64,000 nucleotides of DNA from Hyphomicrobiales bacterium (GTDB lineage: Bacteria > Pseudomonadota > Alphaproteobacteria > Rhizobiales > Rhizobiaceae). The DNA lies in the NCBI GenBank assembly GCA_900465665.1, contig UBJO01000033.1:1-64000 (forward strand), in the 5' to 3' direction. The position numbers and the translations under genes were made by a program. The notes below the pieces were generated by a model. It ran no database searches. It was given only the letters and a program-made list of their open reading frames with translations, and had not been told where the DNA came from. Shown here one piece after another: positions 9,774 through 18,674 of the stretch (its first letter is position 1; the number at the start of each line of letters is the position of its first letter).

Positions 9774-11423
9774 ATGGTGGTTCGGACGGGCGGGAATGCG
9801 GACTGGTGGCGGGGTGCTGTTGTCTATCAGGTCTATCCGAGATCGTTTCAGGATACGAATGGTGATGGGCTCGGCGATCTCAAGGGGATCACCAGGCGTC
9901 TGCCCTATATCGCCAGCCTCGGCGTCGACGCGATCTGGCTCTCGCCCTTCTTCAAGTCGCCGATGGCCGACATGGGTTACGATGTCTCGGACTATTGCGA
10001 TGTCGATCCGATCTTCGGGACGATCGCCGATTTCGACGAGATGATGGTGGCTGCGCATGCGCTGGGGCTGAAGGTGATCATCGACCAGGTGATCTCGCAT
10101 ACCGCTGATGTCCACCCATGGTTCGTCGAAAGCCGCTCCAGCCGCACCAACGACAAGGCGGACTGGTATGTCTGGGCGGACCCGAAGCCGGATGGGACGG
10201 CGCCGAACAACTGGCTGTCGATCTTCGGCGGGCCGGGCTGGGAATGGGACGGCGTGCGCCGGCAATATTACCAGCACAATTTTCTTACCTCGCAGCCGGA
10301 TCTCAACTTCCACAATGCTGACGTTAAGGACGCGCTTCTGAAGACGGTGAAGTTCTGGCTCGACCGGGGCGTCGATGGCTTCCGGCTGGATACGGTCAAC
10401 TACTACTTCTGTGACAAGCTCCTGCGCGACAACCCTCCGCACGAGCCCGATACCAGCGATGGCGGGCTGGATGCGCCTGATACCAACCCCTATGGGATGC
10501 AGAACCATCTCTACGACAAGACGCAGCCCGAAAACATCGGCTTCCTGCAGCGTTTCCGCGCGCTGCTCGACCGCTACGAGGGGCGCACGACGGTCGGCGA
10601 AGTGGGTGATGGGGCGCGCTCACTGAAGACGGTGGCGGCCTATACCACGGGCGGCGACAAGCTGCACATGTGCTACACTTTCGACCTGCTTGGGCCGGAG
10701 TTCACCGCGGCCCATATCCGCAACTGCGTCGATGCCTTCCAGAAATCCGTGGCCGATGGCTGGGTCTGCTGGGCCTTCTCGAACCACGACGTCAACCGCC
10801 ATCTCAGTCGCTTCGCCAAGACGGTCGAGGAACGGCCTGTCGTCGCCAAGCTGGCGATCTCGGTGCTGGCGGCTCTGCGCGGCTCGATCTGCCTCTACCA
10901 GGGCGAGGAGCTTGGCCTGCCGGAAGCCGACCTCGCCTTCGAGGACCTGCGCGACCCCTACGGCATCCGCTTCTGGCCGGCCTTCAAGGGCCGCGACGGA
11001 TGCCGCACGCCGATGCCCTGGGAAGCGGCCAAGGCGCATGCCGGCTTCACCACGGCCGAGAAATCCTGGCTGCCGGTGCCATATGAGCAGGCGGCGCTTT
11101 CGGTTGATGTGCAGGAGGGCGACGCGCACTCGGTGCTCACCCACTACCGCGACACGCTGGCCTTCCGCAAAAAACATCCGGCGCTGATCGATGGGGCGAT
11201 GACCTTCCTCGACACCAGCCAGGATCTACTGGTGTTTACCCGGAAGAAGGAGGGCGAGACGCTGCTGTTTGTGTTCAACCTGACACGGGAGGCTGCGGCG
11301 TTCGGCTTGCCTGCGGGGATGGTGCTTGGCGAGCGGCTGGAGATGCCCGGGGCGGGTGGAACGGTTGACGGCGGCAAGGTGGTGCTCGGGGCGCTGGATG
11401 GGTTTTGCGCGCGGGTTGGTTGA
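9774..11423 (+). CDS. aglA: Alpha-glucosidase, GH13 family
   Basis: Glycoside hydrolase family 13 enzyme, about 549 residues, cytoplasmic (no signal peptide). It cleaves alpha-glucosides such as maltose, sucrose or trehalose-like disaccharides to glucose. Visible conserved regions are YQVYPRSFQDTNGDG, GFRLDTVNYY (nucleophile Asp), VGEVGDG (acid/base Glu) and FSNHDVNRHLSRF (third catalytic Asp), in the expected order. It resembles AglA of Sinorhizobium and Agrobacterium, which sits with an aglEFG transporter; no transporter is present here. I prefer the ATG at 9774 (AGGGA ten bases upstream); an ATG at 9741 is possible but has no ribosome-binding site. Confidence 0.9.
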   Translation: MVVRTGGNADWWRGAVVYQVYPRSFQDTNGDGLGDLKGITRRLPYIASLGVDAIWLSPFFKSPMADMGYDVSDYCDVDPIFGTIADFDEMMVAAHALGLKVIIDQVISHTADVHPWFVESRSSRTNDKADWYVWADPKPDGTAPNNWLSIFGGPGWEWDGVRRQYYQHNFLTSQPDLNFHNADVKDALLKTVKFWLDRGVDGFRLDTVNYYFCDKLLRDNPPHEPDTSDGGLDAPDTNPYGMQNHLYDKTQPENIGFLQRFRALLDRYEGRTTVGEVGDGARSLKTVAAYTTGGDKLHMCYTFDLLGPEFTAAHIRNCVDAFQKSVADGWVCWAFSNHDVNRHLSRFAKTVEERPVVAKLAISVLAALRGSICLYQGEELGLPEADLAFEDLRDPYGIRFWPAFKGRDGCRTPMPWEAAKAHAGFTTAEKSWLPVPYEQAALSVDVQEGDAHSVLTHYRDTLAFRKKHPALIDGAMTFLDTSQDLLVFTRKKEGETLLFVFNLTREAAAFGLPAGMVLGERLEMPGAGGTVDGGKVVLGALDGFCARVG

Positions 11424-11442
11424 GGCTCCAGGAGATTGGATC

Positions 11443-11697
11443 GTGAGTACGAATACCTACCCACTCAAGCTGCCGGCATCCCTCAGGGAGGCTGCCGCGC
11501 GTCTGGCGAAGGCTGACGGCGTGTCTCTCAATCAATGGATCGCTTCGGCTGTCGCGCAAAAGGTCGGCGCCGTTGAAACGGTGCAGGCGTTCCTCGAGAG
11601 CCGAGCAGGGGCGGCGAGTGGGGATGGCCTAACCGATATGTTGGAGAAGGTGCGCGACGTCTCTCCGGCTGATGGAGATGAATTGCCTGGCAAGTGA
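11443..11697 (+). CDS. HicB-type ribbon-helix-helix antitoxin-like protein, solitary
   Basis: Small protein of 84 residues with the pattern YPLKLPASLREAAARLAKADGVSLNQWIASAVAQKV, a ribbon-helix-helix DNA-binding fold like the C-terminal part of HicB-type or toxin-antitoxin RHH proteins. I chose the GTG at 11443 because GGAG lies eight bases upstream; a longer frame would overlap the alpha-glucosidase gene. It follows aglA by 19 bases and may be cotranscribed. No toxin (HicA, PIN, RelE) is adjacent, so it may be an orphan antitoxin or simply a small regulator. Confidence 0.7.
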   Translation: MSTNTYPLKLPASLREAAARLAKADGVSLNQWIASAVAQKVGAVETVQAFLESRAGAASGDGLTDMLEKVRDVSPADGDELPGK

Positions 11698-11738
11698 CTG
11701 CGGAGATGACGTCACTCCCTCGGGGGTGGCGCGGTGGT

Positions 11739-11939
11739 TCAAAGCCTGCGCGTCTTGCCGGCGCGAAAATCTTTGAGCGCCTTGTCAGCAAGGTCGTTGA
11801 GCTTGCCGGCGGCGACGTCGTTTTCGATGCGGCGATCCCACTTTTCGGCCTGAAACGCCTCGAACCATGCCGAGAAGGCTTCGAGGTCCGGCGGGTCCAG
11901 TTCGCTTACGAATTTTTCGATCTGCTCAAGCTTGGTCAT
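11739..11939 (-). CDS. Addiction-module antitoxin-like small protein, solitary
   Basis: A 66-residue acidic, helical protein: MTKLEQIEKFVSELDPPDL, then AFSAWFEAFQAEKWDRRIE, ending ADKALKDFRAGKTRRL. This pattern matches a small rhizobial family usually annotated as an antitoxin or addiction-module component placed just before a RelE/ParE-type toxin. The ribosome-binding site AGGAG lies six bases before the ATG. Here no toxin follows on the minus strand: the next 40 bases run into the convergent RHH gene. It may be an orphan remnant of a toxin-antitoxin locus. Confidence 0.7.
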   Translation of the reverse strand: MTKLEQIEKFVSELDPPDLEAFSAWFEAFQAEKWDRRIENDVAAGKLNDLADKALKDFRAGKTRRL

Positions 11940-11997
11940 CGCGAGCTCCTATCGGTGCCGAAGCTAAGCGCTCTGTTGTCGTTTGCCAACCCAGAGC

Positions 11998-13695
11998 TCA
12001 CCCGATCAGCCTGAACTGATCGACATCCACCATGCCCCTGTCCGAGATCTTCAGATGCGGGATAACAGGCAGCGGCAGGAAGGCGACCTGGAGGAAGGGT
12101 TCTTCTAGGGTCGTGCCGAGGGCGTAGGCGGCTTTTCTGAGGTCGTGCAGCGTGTCGCGGACGGTTTCGTAGGGTTCGAGGCTCATCAGGCCGGCAAGCG
12201 GCAGCGGGATTTCGCCGGTGACCTTGCCATCCTCGACGACGACGAAGCCGCCCTTGATTTCGCCGAGCCGGTTGGCGGCCATGGCCATGTCGTCTTCCGA
12301 GACGCCGACGACGCAGATGTTGTGGCTGTCATGGCCGACGGTGGAGGCGATGGCGCCCTTTTTCAGGCCGAAGCCCTGGACGAAGCCGTTGGCGTGGTTG
12401 CCGTTCTTGCCGTGGCGCTCGATGACGGCGACCTTGATGATGTCGTTGTCGAGATCGACCGCCGTCTGGTTGCCCTTGACGGGCAGGCGGTAGCGGCGGT
12501 GTTCGGTGATGATCTTGCCGGGCATGACGCCGATGACAGGTGTTTCGCCATCGGCGACCGGCACGCCGAAGTGGGCGGCATTGACCGTTCGCGCGTTGAC
12601 GCTGTCGAGGCCGACGGGGGCGATGGGCTTACGGGTTTCGAAGAGCGCCGAGGTGACCTTGCGGCCGGCCGAGAAGACCATCTCGGCCTTGCAGTTTTCC
12701 AGGCTGTCGAGGATGGCGAGATCGGCGCGCCAGCCGGGGGCGACGAGGCCGCGGTCTCTGAGACCGAAGGCGCGGGCGGCGGAGATCGAGGCGGCGCGGT
12801 AGATGGCGAGCGGCTCGACGCCGTTTTTGATCGCGGTGCGGATCATGTAGTCGAGATGGCCCTGCTCGGCGATATCGAGCGGGTTGCGGTCGTCGGTGCA
12901 GAGCGCCAGGTGCGGCGACAGGCGCTCGGTGATGATCGACATCAGCGCGTGCAGGTCCTTGGAGACGGAGCCCTCGCGCACGAGGATGTGCATGCCCTTG
13001 CGGATCTTCTCCAGCGCTTCCTCGGCGCTCGTGCATTCATGCTCGGTGCGGATGCCGGCTGAGAGATAGCCGTTGAGGTCGTTGCCCGAGAGAAGCGGGG
13101 CGTGGCCGTCGATATGCGCTCCTTGAAATGCCGCGAGCTTGGCCATGCAGACGGGATCCTTGTGGATCACGCCGGGGAAATTCATGAATTCGGCAAGCCC
13201 GATGACCTTCTCGTGGTCGCGGAAGGGCAGGAGCTTTTCGATCGGCAGGTCGGCGCCGGATGTTTCCAGATGCGTGGCGGGGACGCAGGAGGAGAGCTGG
13301 ACGCGGATGTCCATGATGGTTTGTTCGGCAGACTCCAGGAAGTAGCGGATGCCTTCTTCGCCGAGCACGTTGGCGATCTCGTGCGGGTCGCAGATCACGG
13401 TGGTGACGCCGTAGGGGAGCACGCAGCGGTCGAACTCGTACGGGGTGACGAGCGAGCTTTCGATGTGGAGATGCGTGTCGATGAAGCCGGGGACGACGAT
13501 CTTGCCGGATATGTCGATCTCGGTCTTGCCCGTGTAATCGCCGCAGGTGCCGACGATGGTGTCGCCCGAGATGGCGATGTCGGACTGCACCAGTTCGCCC
13601 GTCACCAGATCGAAGAACCGCCCGCCCTTGAGCACGATATCGGCCGGTTCGCGGCCAGTTCCCTGGTCGATGAGGCGTTCTAGTCTTTCGGTCAT
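11998..13695 (-). CDS. ade: Adenine deaminase
   Basis: Amidohydrolase-superfamily enzyme of 565 residues that converts adenine to hypoxanthine and ammonia in purine salvage. The N-terminal composite beta domain is followed by the metal-binding motif [12 protein letters not shown] at about residues 73-84, the PHEIANVLG segment, and the LCTDDRNP motif with the catalytic Asp. The C-terminal half carries [11 protein letters not shown] typical of the Ade family. The length is normal. It reads toward the small antitoxin-like gene and is separated by 135 bases from the upstream OhrR-like gene, probably as its own transcription unit. I looked for a purine riboswitch upstream and did not see one. Confidence 0.95.
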   Translation of the reverse strand: MTERLERLIDQGTGREPADIVLKGGRFFDLVTGELVQSDIAISGDTIVGTCGDYTGKTEIDISGKIVVPGFIDTHLHIESSLVTPYEFDRCVLPYGVTTVICDPHEIANVLGEEGIRYFLESAEQTIMDIRVQLSSCVPATHLETSGADLPIEKLLPFRDHEKVIGLAEFMNFPGVIHKDPVCMAKLAAFQGAHIDGHAPLLSGNDLNGYLSAGIRTEHECTSAEEALEKIRKGMHILVREGSVSKDLHALMSIITERLSPHLALCTDDRNPLDIAEQGHLDYMIRTAIKNGVEPLAIYRAASISAARAFGLRDRGLVAPGWRADLAILDSLENCKAEMVFSAGRKVTSALFETRKPIAPVGLDSVNARTVNAAHFGVPVADGETPVIGVMPGKIITEHRRYRLPVKGNQTAVDLDNDIIKVAVIERHGKNGNHANGFVQGFGLKKGAIASTVGHDSHNICVVGVSEDDMAMAANRLGEIKGGFVVVEDGKVTGEIPLPLAGLMSLEPYETVRDTLHDLRKAAYALGTTLEEPFLQVAFLPLPVIPHLKISDRGMVDVDQFRLIG

Positions 13696-13830
13696 GGGGC
13701 TCTCTGGTTCGGTGTCGTTGGGTAGCCACTCTAGAGAGGCGGGCGCTCGATGGGAAGGCGCGGATCGGTCTCGTCCTCGTCCATGCCGTCGCAGGGGCTC
13801 GTCCCGTTCCGGGGTCGGTCAGGGTTGCGT

Positions 13831-14304
13831 CTATTCGGTCTTGCCGAGGGCGCCGATCAGCGTGTGGATCTGCTCATTCAAGGCTTCGATCTCGGTCAAG
13901 GTCATGCCGGAACGGCTGAGCAGCGTGTCGCCCAGGCATTTGCTGCGGGCCAGCATGTCGCGGCCCGCTGGTGTCAGGAAGACGTTCACCTGGCGTTCGT
14001 CCTGGGTCGAGCGGCGACGTTCGAGGAGGCCGGCCTGCTCCAGGCGCTTGACCGGCGGGGTGATGGTGCTCGATTCCAGCGACAGCCGGTCGGCGATAGC
14101 GCCGATCGTGGCGCCATCCTGCTCGCCCAGCACGTTCAGCACCAGATATTGCGGATAGGTGATCCCCATCTCGTCCAGCATCGGCTTGTAGGTGCGGTTG
14201 ATCGCGAGGCTTGCCGCATAGAGCGAGAAGCACAGCTGGTCGTCCAGCGGCGGAGTGGTGGTGCCGGGCGCGGGTCTATGGGAGGCGTGTATCTGGTCGG
14301 TCAT
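13831..14304 (-). CDS. MarR/OhrR family transcriptional regulator
   Basis: Winged-helix regulator of 157 residues. The segment PPLDDQLCFSLYAASLAINRTYKP places a Cys near residue 25 exactly where OhrR proteins carry the peroxide-sensing Cys, and YPQYLVLNVLGEQDG is also typical of OhrR. The wing region with ERRRSTQDERQVNVFLT follows. GGAG lies seven bases upstream of the ATG. It is divergent from an exported alpha/beta hydrolase rather than from ohr, and TATCGCGATA sites lie between them, so it most likely represses itself and the hydrolase and is released by oxidants. Confidence 0.87.
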   Translation of the reverse strand: MTDQIHASHRPAPGTTTPPLDDQLCFSLYAASLAINRTYKPMLDEMGITYPQYLVLNVLGEQDGATIGAIADRLSLESSTITPPVKRLEQAGLLERRRSTQDERQVNVFLTPAGRDMLARSKCLGDTLLSRSGMTLTEIEALNEQIHTLIGALGKTE

Positions 14305-14350
14305 GCCGAGGCTCCATCTGTCTGTGCGATTACCACTATCACAAAAATGA

Positions 14351-14360
14351 TATCGCGATA
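14351..14360. promoter_or_regulatory. Operator-like palindrome TATCGCGATA near the OhrR-like gene
   Basis: A perfect ten-base palindrome, 47 bases before the start of the OhrR-like gene. The same ten bases occur again at 14405-14414 in the same divergent promoter region. Likely the autoregulatory site of the OhrR-like protein. Confidence 0.6.
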
Positions 14361-14404
14361 ATCTTTTTCGTAGACAGGAAAATCTGAGGTGCTATGAATA
14401 TGTT

Positions 14405-14427
14405 TATCGCGATATTGATTATCGCGA
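14405..14427. promoter_or_regulatory. Tandem TATCGCGA operators before the exported hydrolase
   Basis: TATCGCGATA at 14405-14414 is followed, 15 bases centre to centre, by TATCGCGA at 14420-14427. The second copy ends nine bases before the ribosome-binding site of the hydrolase. Two half-turn-spaced copies so close to the start suggest repression by the divergent OhrR-like regulator. Confidence 0.6.
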
Positions 14428-14445
14428 AAACAAATGGAGATGAAC

Positions 14446-15453
14446 ATGACTGACGACATCCAAAATGCCTCAAGACGGCATGTTATGGTCGCAGGGCTCG
14501 GCCTCGTCGCGACGGCCGCTGCCGCCTCCTTCACCAATTCGGCTGAAGCCGCGAGCCACAAGCATTCCGCAGCCGCCAACCAGAAGACCGCTCACTCGAC
14601 GGGTAAGGACAGAAACGCCATGACCAGCAGCTACATCACCACCAAGGATGGCACGCAGATCTTCTACAAGGATTGGGGCACCGGTCAGCCGATCGTGTTC
14701 CATCACGGCTGGCCGCTCAGCGCCGACGACTGGGATGCGCAGATGCTCTACTTCCTCGGCAAGGGTTACCGGGTGATCGCCCATGACCGTCGCGGCCATG
14801 GCCGCTCCAGCCAGCCGGGCCACGGCAACGACATGGACACTTACGCGGCCGATGTCGCCGAGCTTGCCGAACATCTGGATCTCAAGAATGCCATCCATGT
14901 GGGCCATTCGACCGGTGGCGGCGAAGTCACGCGTTATGTCGGCAATTATGAAAGTCGGGGCCGGATTGCCAAGGCGGTGCTGATCGGCGCGATCCCGCCT
15001 GTCATGCTGAAGTCCGACAAGAACCCCGGCGGCCTGCCGCTTGAAGTGTTCGATGGCTTCCGTACGTCAATTGCCGCCAACCGCGCGCAATTCTATCGCG
15101 ACATTCCCGAAGGCCCGTTCTACGGCTTCAACCGGCCGGGCGCCAAGGTCTCGCAGGGCGTGATCGACAATTGGTGGCGGCAGGGGATGATGGGCAGCGC
15201 CAAGGACCAGTATGATTGCGTCGAGGTGTTTTCCGAGACCGACTTCACCGACGATCTCAAGAAGATCAAGGTTCCGGTTCTCGTCATGCATGGCACTGAT
15301 GACCAGATCGTGCCGATCGCCGACTCGGCCCTGCTTGCCGCCAAGCTTTTGACGAACGGCACGCTGAAGACCTATGACGGCCTGCCGCACGGCATGGCGA
15401 CCACGCATGCCGACATCATCAACGCCGATCTCCTGAAATTCTTCCAGGCCTGA
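14446..15453 (+). CDS. Tat-exported alpha/beta hydrolase, non-heme haloperoxidase-like
   Basis: Protein of 335 residues. The N-terminus carries a twin-arginine signal ([20 protein letters not shown]) and a likely cleavage after SAEA. From about residue 60 the sequence is a typical haloperoxidase-like alpha/beta hydrolase: [18 protein letters not shown] (oxyanion region), [11 protein letters not shown] (nucleophile Ser), [10 protein letters not shown] (Asp) and LPHGMATTH (His). Such enzymes act as esterases or perhydrolases. GGAG lies six bases before the ATG at 14446. A second in-frame ATG at 14620, with AAGGA ten bases upstream, would give a form without the Tat signal that starts where cytoplasmic homologues start. 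Confidence 0.85.
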   Translation: MTDDIQNASRRHVMVAGLGLVATAAAASFTNSAEAASHKHSAAANQKTAHSTGKDRNAMTSSYITTKDGTQIFYKDWGTGQPIVFHHGWPLSADDWDAQMLYFLGKGYRVIAHDRRGHGRSSQPGHGNDMDTYAADVAELAEHLDLKNAIHVGHSTGGGEVTRYVGNYESRGRIAKAVLIGAIPPVMLKSDKNPGGLPLEVFDGFRTSIAANRAQFYRDIPEGPFYGFNRPGAKVSQGVIDNWWRQGMMGSAKDQYDCVEVFSETDFTDDLKKIKVPVLVMHGTDDQIVPIADSALLAAKLLTNGTLKTYDGLPHGMATTHADIINADLLKFFQA

Positions 15454-15501
15454 TCGAGGCCGGCTGCGGCCAAGGCCATGTCGAAAAATCCGCAAACGAA
15501 A

Positions 15502-15527
15502 ACCGGGCGCCCGCGAGGGCGCCCGGT
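15502..15527 (-). terminator. Rho-independent terminator between convergent genes
   Basis: A perfect 11-base-pair stem (ACCGGGCGCCC at 15502-15512 with its complement at 15517-15527) closed by a four-base GCGA loop. On the minus strand it is followed by GGTTTTCGTTT, a fair T tract, 30 bases after the stop codon of the binding-protein gene. On the plus strand the tail is poorer, so it mainly serves the minus-strand gene. Confidence 0.8.
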
Positions 15528-15555
15528 CTGTATTTGATCGCAGTGGCGAGCCGAA

Positions 15556-16659
15556 TTACTCGGCGGAGACGATCTTGCCGTCTTCCCACTTGTAGAGGGA
15601 GAAGCTCTGCGAGGTCAGGTCGCCGGTTTCGCCGTAGGTGAGCTTGCCGATGGCGGTTGCGATCGGCTCGCCGGCCTTCAGCGCCGTTGCGACGGCTTCG
15701 GAATCTTCAGCACTTTTCGCCTTTTCGATGCCGGCCTTGATGACTTCGACGGCGGCGTAGGCGTTCAGCGTGAAGGCTTCGGCCGGGATGCCCTTGGCCT
15801 TCAGCGCGTCGGCGGCGGCCTTGGAGTCGGGGCTCTTGGTGGCGTCGACCGCGTTGGTGAAGATGGTACCGGCGGCAGCATCCGTGCCGATGTTCCAGAA
15901 CTCGGTGTTCGACAGGCCGTCGCCGCCGATGATCACGGCGTTGACCTGCAGGTCATGCAGCTGGCGGGCGAGCAGGCCGCCTTCCGGGTGGTAGCCGCCG
16001 AAATAGACGACGTCGACCTTCTCGGCCTTGAGACGCGTGGTCAGCGCGCTGAAATCCTTGTCGCCGGGCGAGAGCGCGTCGTCGAGGACTTCCTTGATGC
16101 CGCCGGCGTTGATCGTCGCCTTGAAGTTGTCGGCGAGACCCTTACCGTAAGCGCCCTTGTCGTTGATGATGGCGATGCGCTTGTCCTTGAAGTTCTTCAG
16201 GACGTAATTGGCGGCGACTTCGGCCTGCTGGTCGTCGCGGCCGCAGGTGCGCAGAACGTTGGCGAGGCCACGCTTCGTCAGGTCAGGAGCCGTTGCGGTC
16301 GGGGTGACCATCAGCACGCCGTTTTCAGCGAAGACGTCGGATGCCGGGATGGCGACACCCGAGGTGACCGGGCCGACGACGAAGCGGATGCCGTCGCCGA
16401 CGAGCTGGTTGGCGGCCGAAACGCCCTGCTTGGGTTCGCCGGCGTCGTCGGCGGTCTTCAGCACGACCTTCTCGCCGAGGATGCCGCCGGCCTTGTTGAT
16501 TTCGTCAACGGCGGTCTGGGCGCCGTTCTTCACCTGGTCGCCGTAAGCGGCAACCGGGCCGGTCAGCGGTGCGATCAGGCCGATGGTGATGTCGGCATGC
16601 GCCAGCGGCGCGAAAGAGATGGAGGCAACCAGCGCCGCCGTCAGGGTCTTCAGGGTCAT
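15556..16659 (-). CDS. Branched-chain amino acid ABC transporter substrate-binding protein
   Basis: Periplasmic Leu/Ile/Val-binding (LivK/Peripla_BP_6) family protein of 367 residues. A Sec signal peptide ends in FAPLAHA; the mature protein starts [20 protein letters not shown] and continues with the typical [26 protein letters not shown] and ERAD-like segments. It binds Leu/Ile/Val or related amino acids for a Liv-type transporter. AAGGAGAG precedes the ATG. No permease or ATPase genes are adjacent, as is usual for this gene in rhizobia. The upstream gap (16660-16892) has no gene. Confidence 0.93.
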   Translation of the reverse strand: MTLKTLTAALVASISFAPLAHADITIGLIAPLTGPVAAYGDQVKNGAQTAVDEINKAGGILGEKVVLKTADDAGEPKQGVSAANQLVGDGIRFVVGPVTSGVAIPASDVFAENGVLMVTPTATAPDLTKRGLANVLRTCGRDDQQAEVAANYVLKNFKDKRIAIINDKGAYGKGLADNFKATINAGGIKEVLDDALSPGDKDFSALTTRLKAEKVDVVYFGGYHPEGGLLARQLHDLQVNAVIIGGDGLSNTEFWNIGTDAAAGTIFTNAVDATKSPDSKAAADALKAKGIPAEAFTLNAYAAVEVIKAGIEKAKSAEDSEAVATALKAGEPIATAIGKLTYGETGDLTSQSFSLYKWEDGKIVSAE

Positions 16660-16892
16660 TTTGTCTCTCCTTGGATGGGTCTTCGACCCGCGACTGTCCT
16701 GCCGCTGCGATCAATCCAGGCCGTACAAACATCCATTTCCGGATGTGCCAAAGACGACGGACTGCGCGCGGCAAACGCGCCAATCGGCCATGTTTGGCTC
16801 GAAGGACGCATGGCAAGTTTATTAGGAATTTCGCGTCGATTTAGCAAGAAGATAGAATGGCGGTGGCGAATTGTGACGGATTCGATATGCCC

Positions 16893-16956
16893 GACGCCGA
16901 AAATCACGACTTTTTGGGTGAAAAGCCGTGATTTTTCCGCAAGGCCGTTCGGCGTC
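16893..16956 (-). terminator. Large nested hairpin at the 3' end of the esterase gene
   Basis: An inner stem AAAATCACG (16900-16908) / CGTGATTTT (16927-16935) is extended by CTTTT/AAAAG across one mismatch. An outer stem GACGCCGAA (16893-16901) / TTCGGCGTC (16948-16956) encloses it and reaches the stop codon of the minus-strand esterase gene. T tracts lie on both sides. A terminator for that gene is the simplest reading. Confidence 0.65.
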
Positions 16957-18016
16957 ATCGATCGGCCAGCGCACTCCCGAGAAAGGTCACTATTCTGTCA
17001 CCCACGTCGCGATGGATTGCTTGTCGATCGGCGCCAGTCGCATCCCGGCAGACAATGCTTTCTCCGGGTGCTTCCTCCTCGATGAGCGCTGCCGCTCCCG
17101 GCTTGCAAAGCTGCATAAAACTGAAGTGCAAGGCGCCCGGCACCAGGGCGAATTGCGTCGTGGTAGGCGGCAGGTGCTCCGCGAGGTAGACGGAGTCCTT
17201 GTTGGTCGCGGCGATGCTGGCTTTCCCCGCAGTCTCGGGATCGACGTTCTCGCCCGCGCCGAGGACAAGGACCGGAACCTTTACCGCAGCAAGGCTGCTC
17301 GATGTCAGACCGCGTCCGGGGCCGAGGTCCAGCGTGACGATCGCCCTGATCCTGGCATCGCCAAGATCCGCGCCAAGGGCTGCGATGGAGGCTGCATCGC
17401 GGCCGATGCCCAATGCGGTGAACGTTCTGCAGTAGACGGGGCCAAACTGTTGAGGGCATTCTTTCATGACCGCCTCCGCGTCAAGCCGGCCGCCGCCGAG
17501 CTCCATGACGGTCCATCCACCGAGGGAGTGGCCGATGGCGCCGATGCGGTCTGGCGATATCGAACCTGCAAGGGCAGGGTCTGCAAGAAGCGTATCGATC
17601 ACCCGGCTGATGTCGCGCGGGCGCTGCCAGAGCGCCACGATGTCGGACGATTGCATGTCGAAGGTGGTCGTGCCCGGATGATCGGGGGCCGCAACGACAT
17701 AGCCTCTGCCGGCGAGCTCTCCGGCAAGCCAGGCGAGGTTGCGCCAGCTGCCACCATAGCCATGCGATAGCACAATGAGCGGGTGCGGGGCAGGCGTGGG
17801 TTGGGCATCACGGATGACGGGGAAGCCGACGAAGGCCGGTGTCTCTCCAAGGCTTATCGGCTTGGCCGTGGATGCCGTGGGATACCAGAGGCTGACGGAG
17901 AGGGGCGGCCTGTCGTCTGTCGCCGCGATGGCAGCTTGGCGGAAGCCTGATGCCGCGAAGGCCGAGCAGGTGGATAAGCAGGCGAGCAGGGTCAGCGCGA
18001 TCAGTCGTGTGAACAT
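16955..18016 (-). CDS. Secreted alpha/beta hydrolase (PAF-acetylhydrolase/dienelactone hydrolase-like)
   Basis: Protein of 353 residues with a Sec signal peptide (LIALTLLACLSTCSAFA) and an alpha/beta hydrolase domain. The segment LIVLSHGYGGSWRNLAWLAGEL supplies the oxyanion region, IGAIGHSLGGWTVMELGG contains the nucleophile Ser, and PGALHFSFMQLCKPG near the end supplies the His. The arrangement resembles the platelet-activating-factor acetylhydrolase-like and predicted dienelactone hydrolase group. A GGAGA site precedes the ATG. It stands alone; the substrate is unknown. Confidence 0.8.
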   Translation of the reverse strand: MFTRLIALTLLACLSTCSAFAASGFRQAAIAATDDRPPLSVSLWYPTASTAKPISLGETPAFVGFPVIRDAQPTPAPHPLIVLSHGYGGSWRNLAWLAGELAGRGYVVAAPDHPGTTTFDMQSSDIVALWQRPRDISRVIDTLLADPALAGSISPDRIGAIGHSLGGWTVMELGGGRLDAEAVMKECPQQFGPVYCRTFTALGIGRDAASIAALGADLGDARIRAIVTLDLGPGRGLTSSSLAAVKVPVLVLGAGENVDPETAGKASIAATNKDSVYLAEHLPPTTTQFALVPGALHFSFMQLCKPGAAALIEEEAPGESIVCRDATGADRQAIHRDVGDRIVTFLGSALADR

Positions 18017-18154
18017 TCGATGGTCTCCGGTTGGAAGGGATGCCCTTCGTTCTCAGAGAATTCGGCACGCGGAGACCGATAACGCGATTCAGGTCCTGAT
18101 TTTCTTGTTCACGCCGGTCTGTGGTGAGGTTTTTGCGCGCCGCATTCGCGCACA

Positions 18155-18189
18155 AAAAAAGGATCGGCAAACCAGAGGTCGCCGATCCA
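18155..18189 (-). terminator. Rho-independent terminator of the NolR-like gene
   Basis: On the minus strand, GGATCGGC (18189-18182) pairs with GCCGATCC (18169-18162) and is followed by seven T residues (18161-18155). It lies 75 bases after the stop codon of the ArsR/NolR-like gene and reads in the same direction. Confidence 0.85.
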
Positions 18190-18263
18190 TCAATATCAAA
18201 TGGTGCTAAAAATAGTCAGTCGCTCCATTGCTGGAACGGCCGGAAACGATGTGATGTGGGAAA

Positions 18264-18581
18264 TCAGGCCGCGGACTTGGCGCGGACGGGTTCGGCGTAG
18301 ATCTGCGTCAGGGTCTCGAGAATGCGAATGACCTGATCGGATGTGCTGGAATAGTAGATCGTCTGTGCGTCGCGGCGGGTCTTGACCAGCTTCTGGGCGC
18401 GCAGCTTGGAGAGGTGCTGCGACAGCGCCGACTGGCTGAGGCCGACTTCGGTGGCCAGCGCGCCAACGGGAATCTCACCCTTGACGAGATTACAGAGGAT
18501 CAGAAGTCGCTTGGGATTTGCCATTGCGGACAACAGTGCGGCGGCAACATTCGCGTGAGCGGTCAAATCAATTGTGTCCAT
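18264..18581 (-). CDS. nolR: ArsR-family regulator, NolR-like
   Basis: Winged-helix protein of 105 residues. The run LLSAMANPKRLLILCNLV, then VGLSQSALSQHLSKLRAQ and RRDAQTIYYSS, is very close to NolR of Sinorhizobium meliloti as I remember it, the global repressor of nodulation and other genes. It lacks the metal-binding Cys pairs of arsenic or cadmium sensors. I place the start at 18581 because GGGAAG is six bases upstream; an ATG at 18587 is also in frame. It lies downstream of the HugZ-like gene in the same direction and has its own terminator. The name is by similarity; nodulation genes are not seen here. Confidence 0.75.
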   Translation of the reverse strand: MDTIDLTAHANVAAALLSAMANPKRLLILCNLVKGEIPVGALATEVGLSQSALSQHLSKLRAQKLVKTRRDAQTIYYSSTSDQVIRILETLTQIYAEPVRAKSAA

Positions 18582-18674
18582 AATCATCTTCCCATGGAAA
18601 CGGAATTCAAAAGAACGTCTGCCTGAAATTGCCGACGGTGAAAACTAGCAAGACGGGTTCAAGATTGTATATAG

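Noticed and set aside
11443..11939. A complete type II toxin-antitoxin locus
   Set aside because: No toxin frame is adjacent to either antitoxin-like gene on either strand.
11998..13830. Purine riboswitch upstream of adenine deaminase
   Set aside because: The 135 bases upstream contain no conserved purine-aptamer pattern that I can see.
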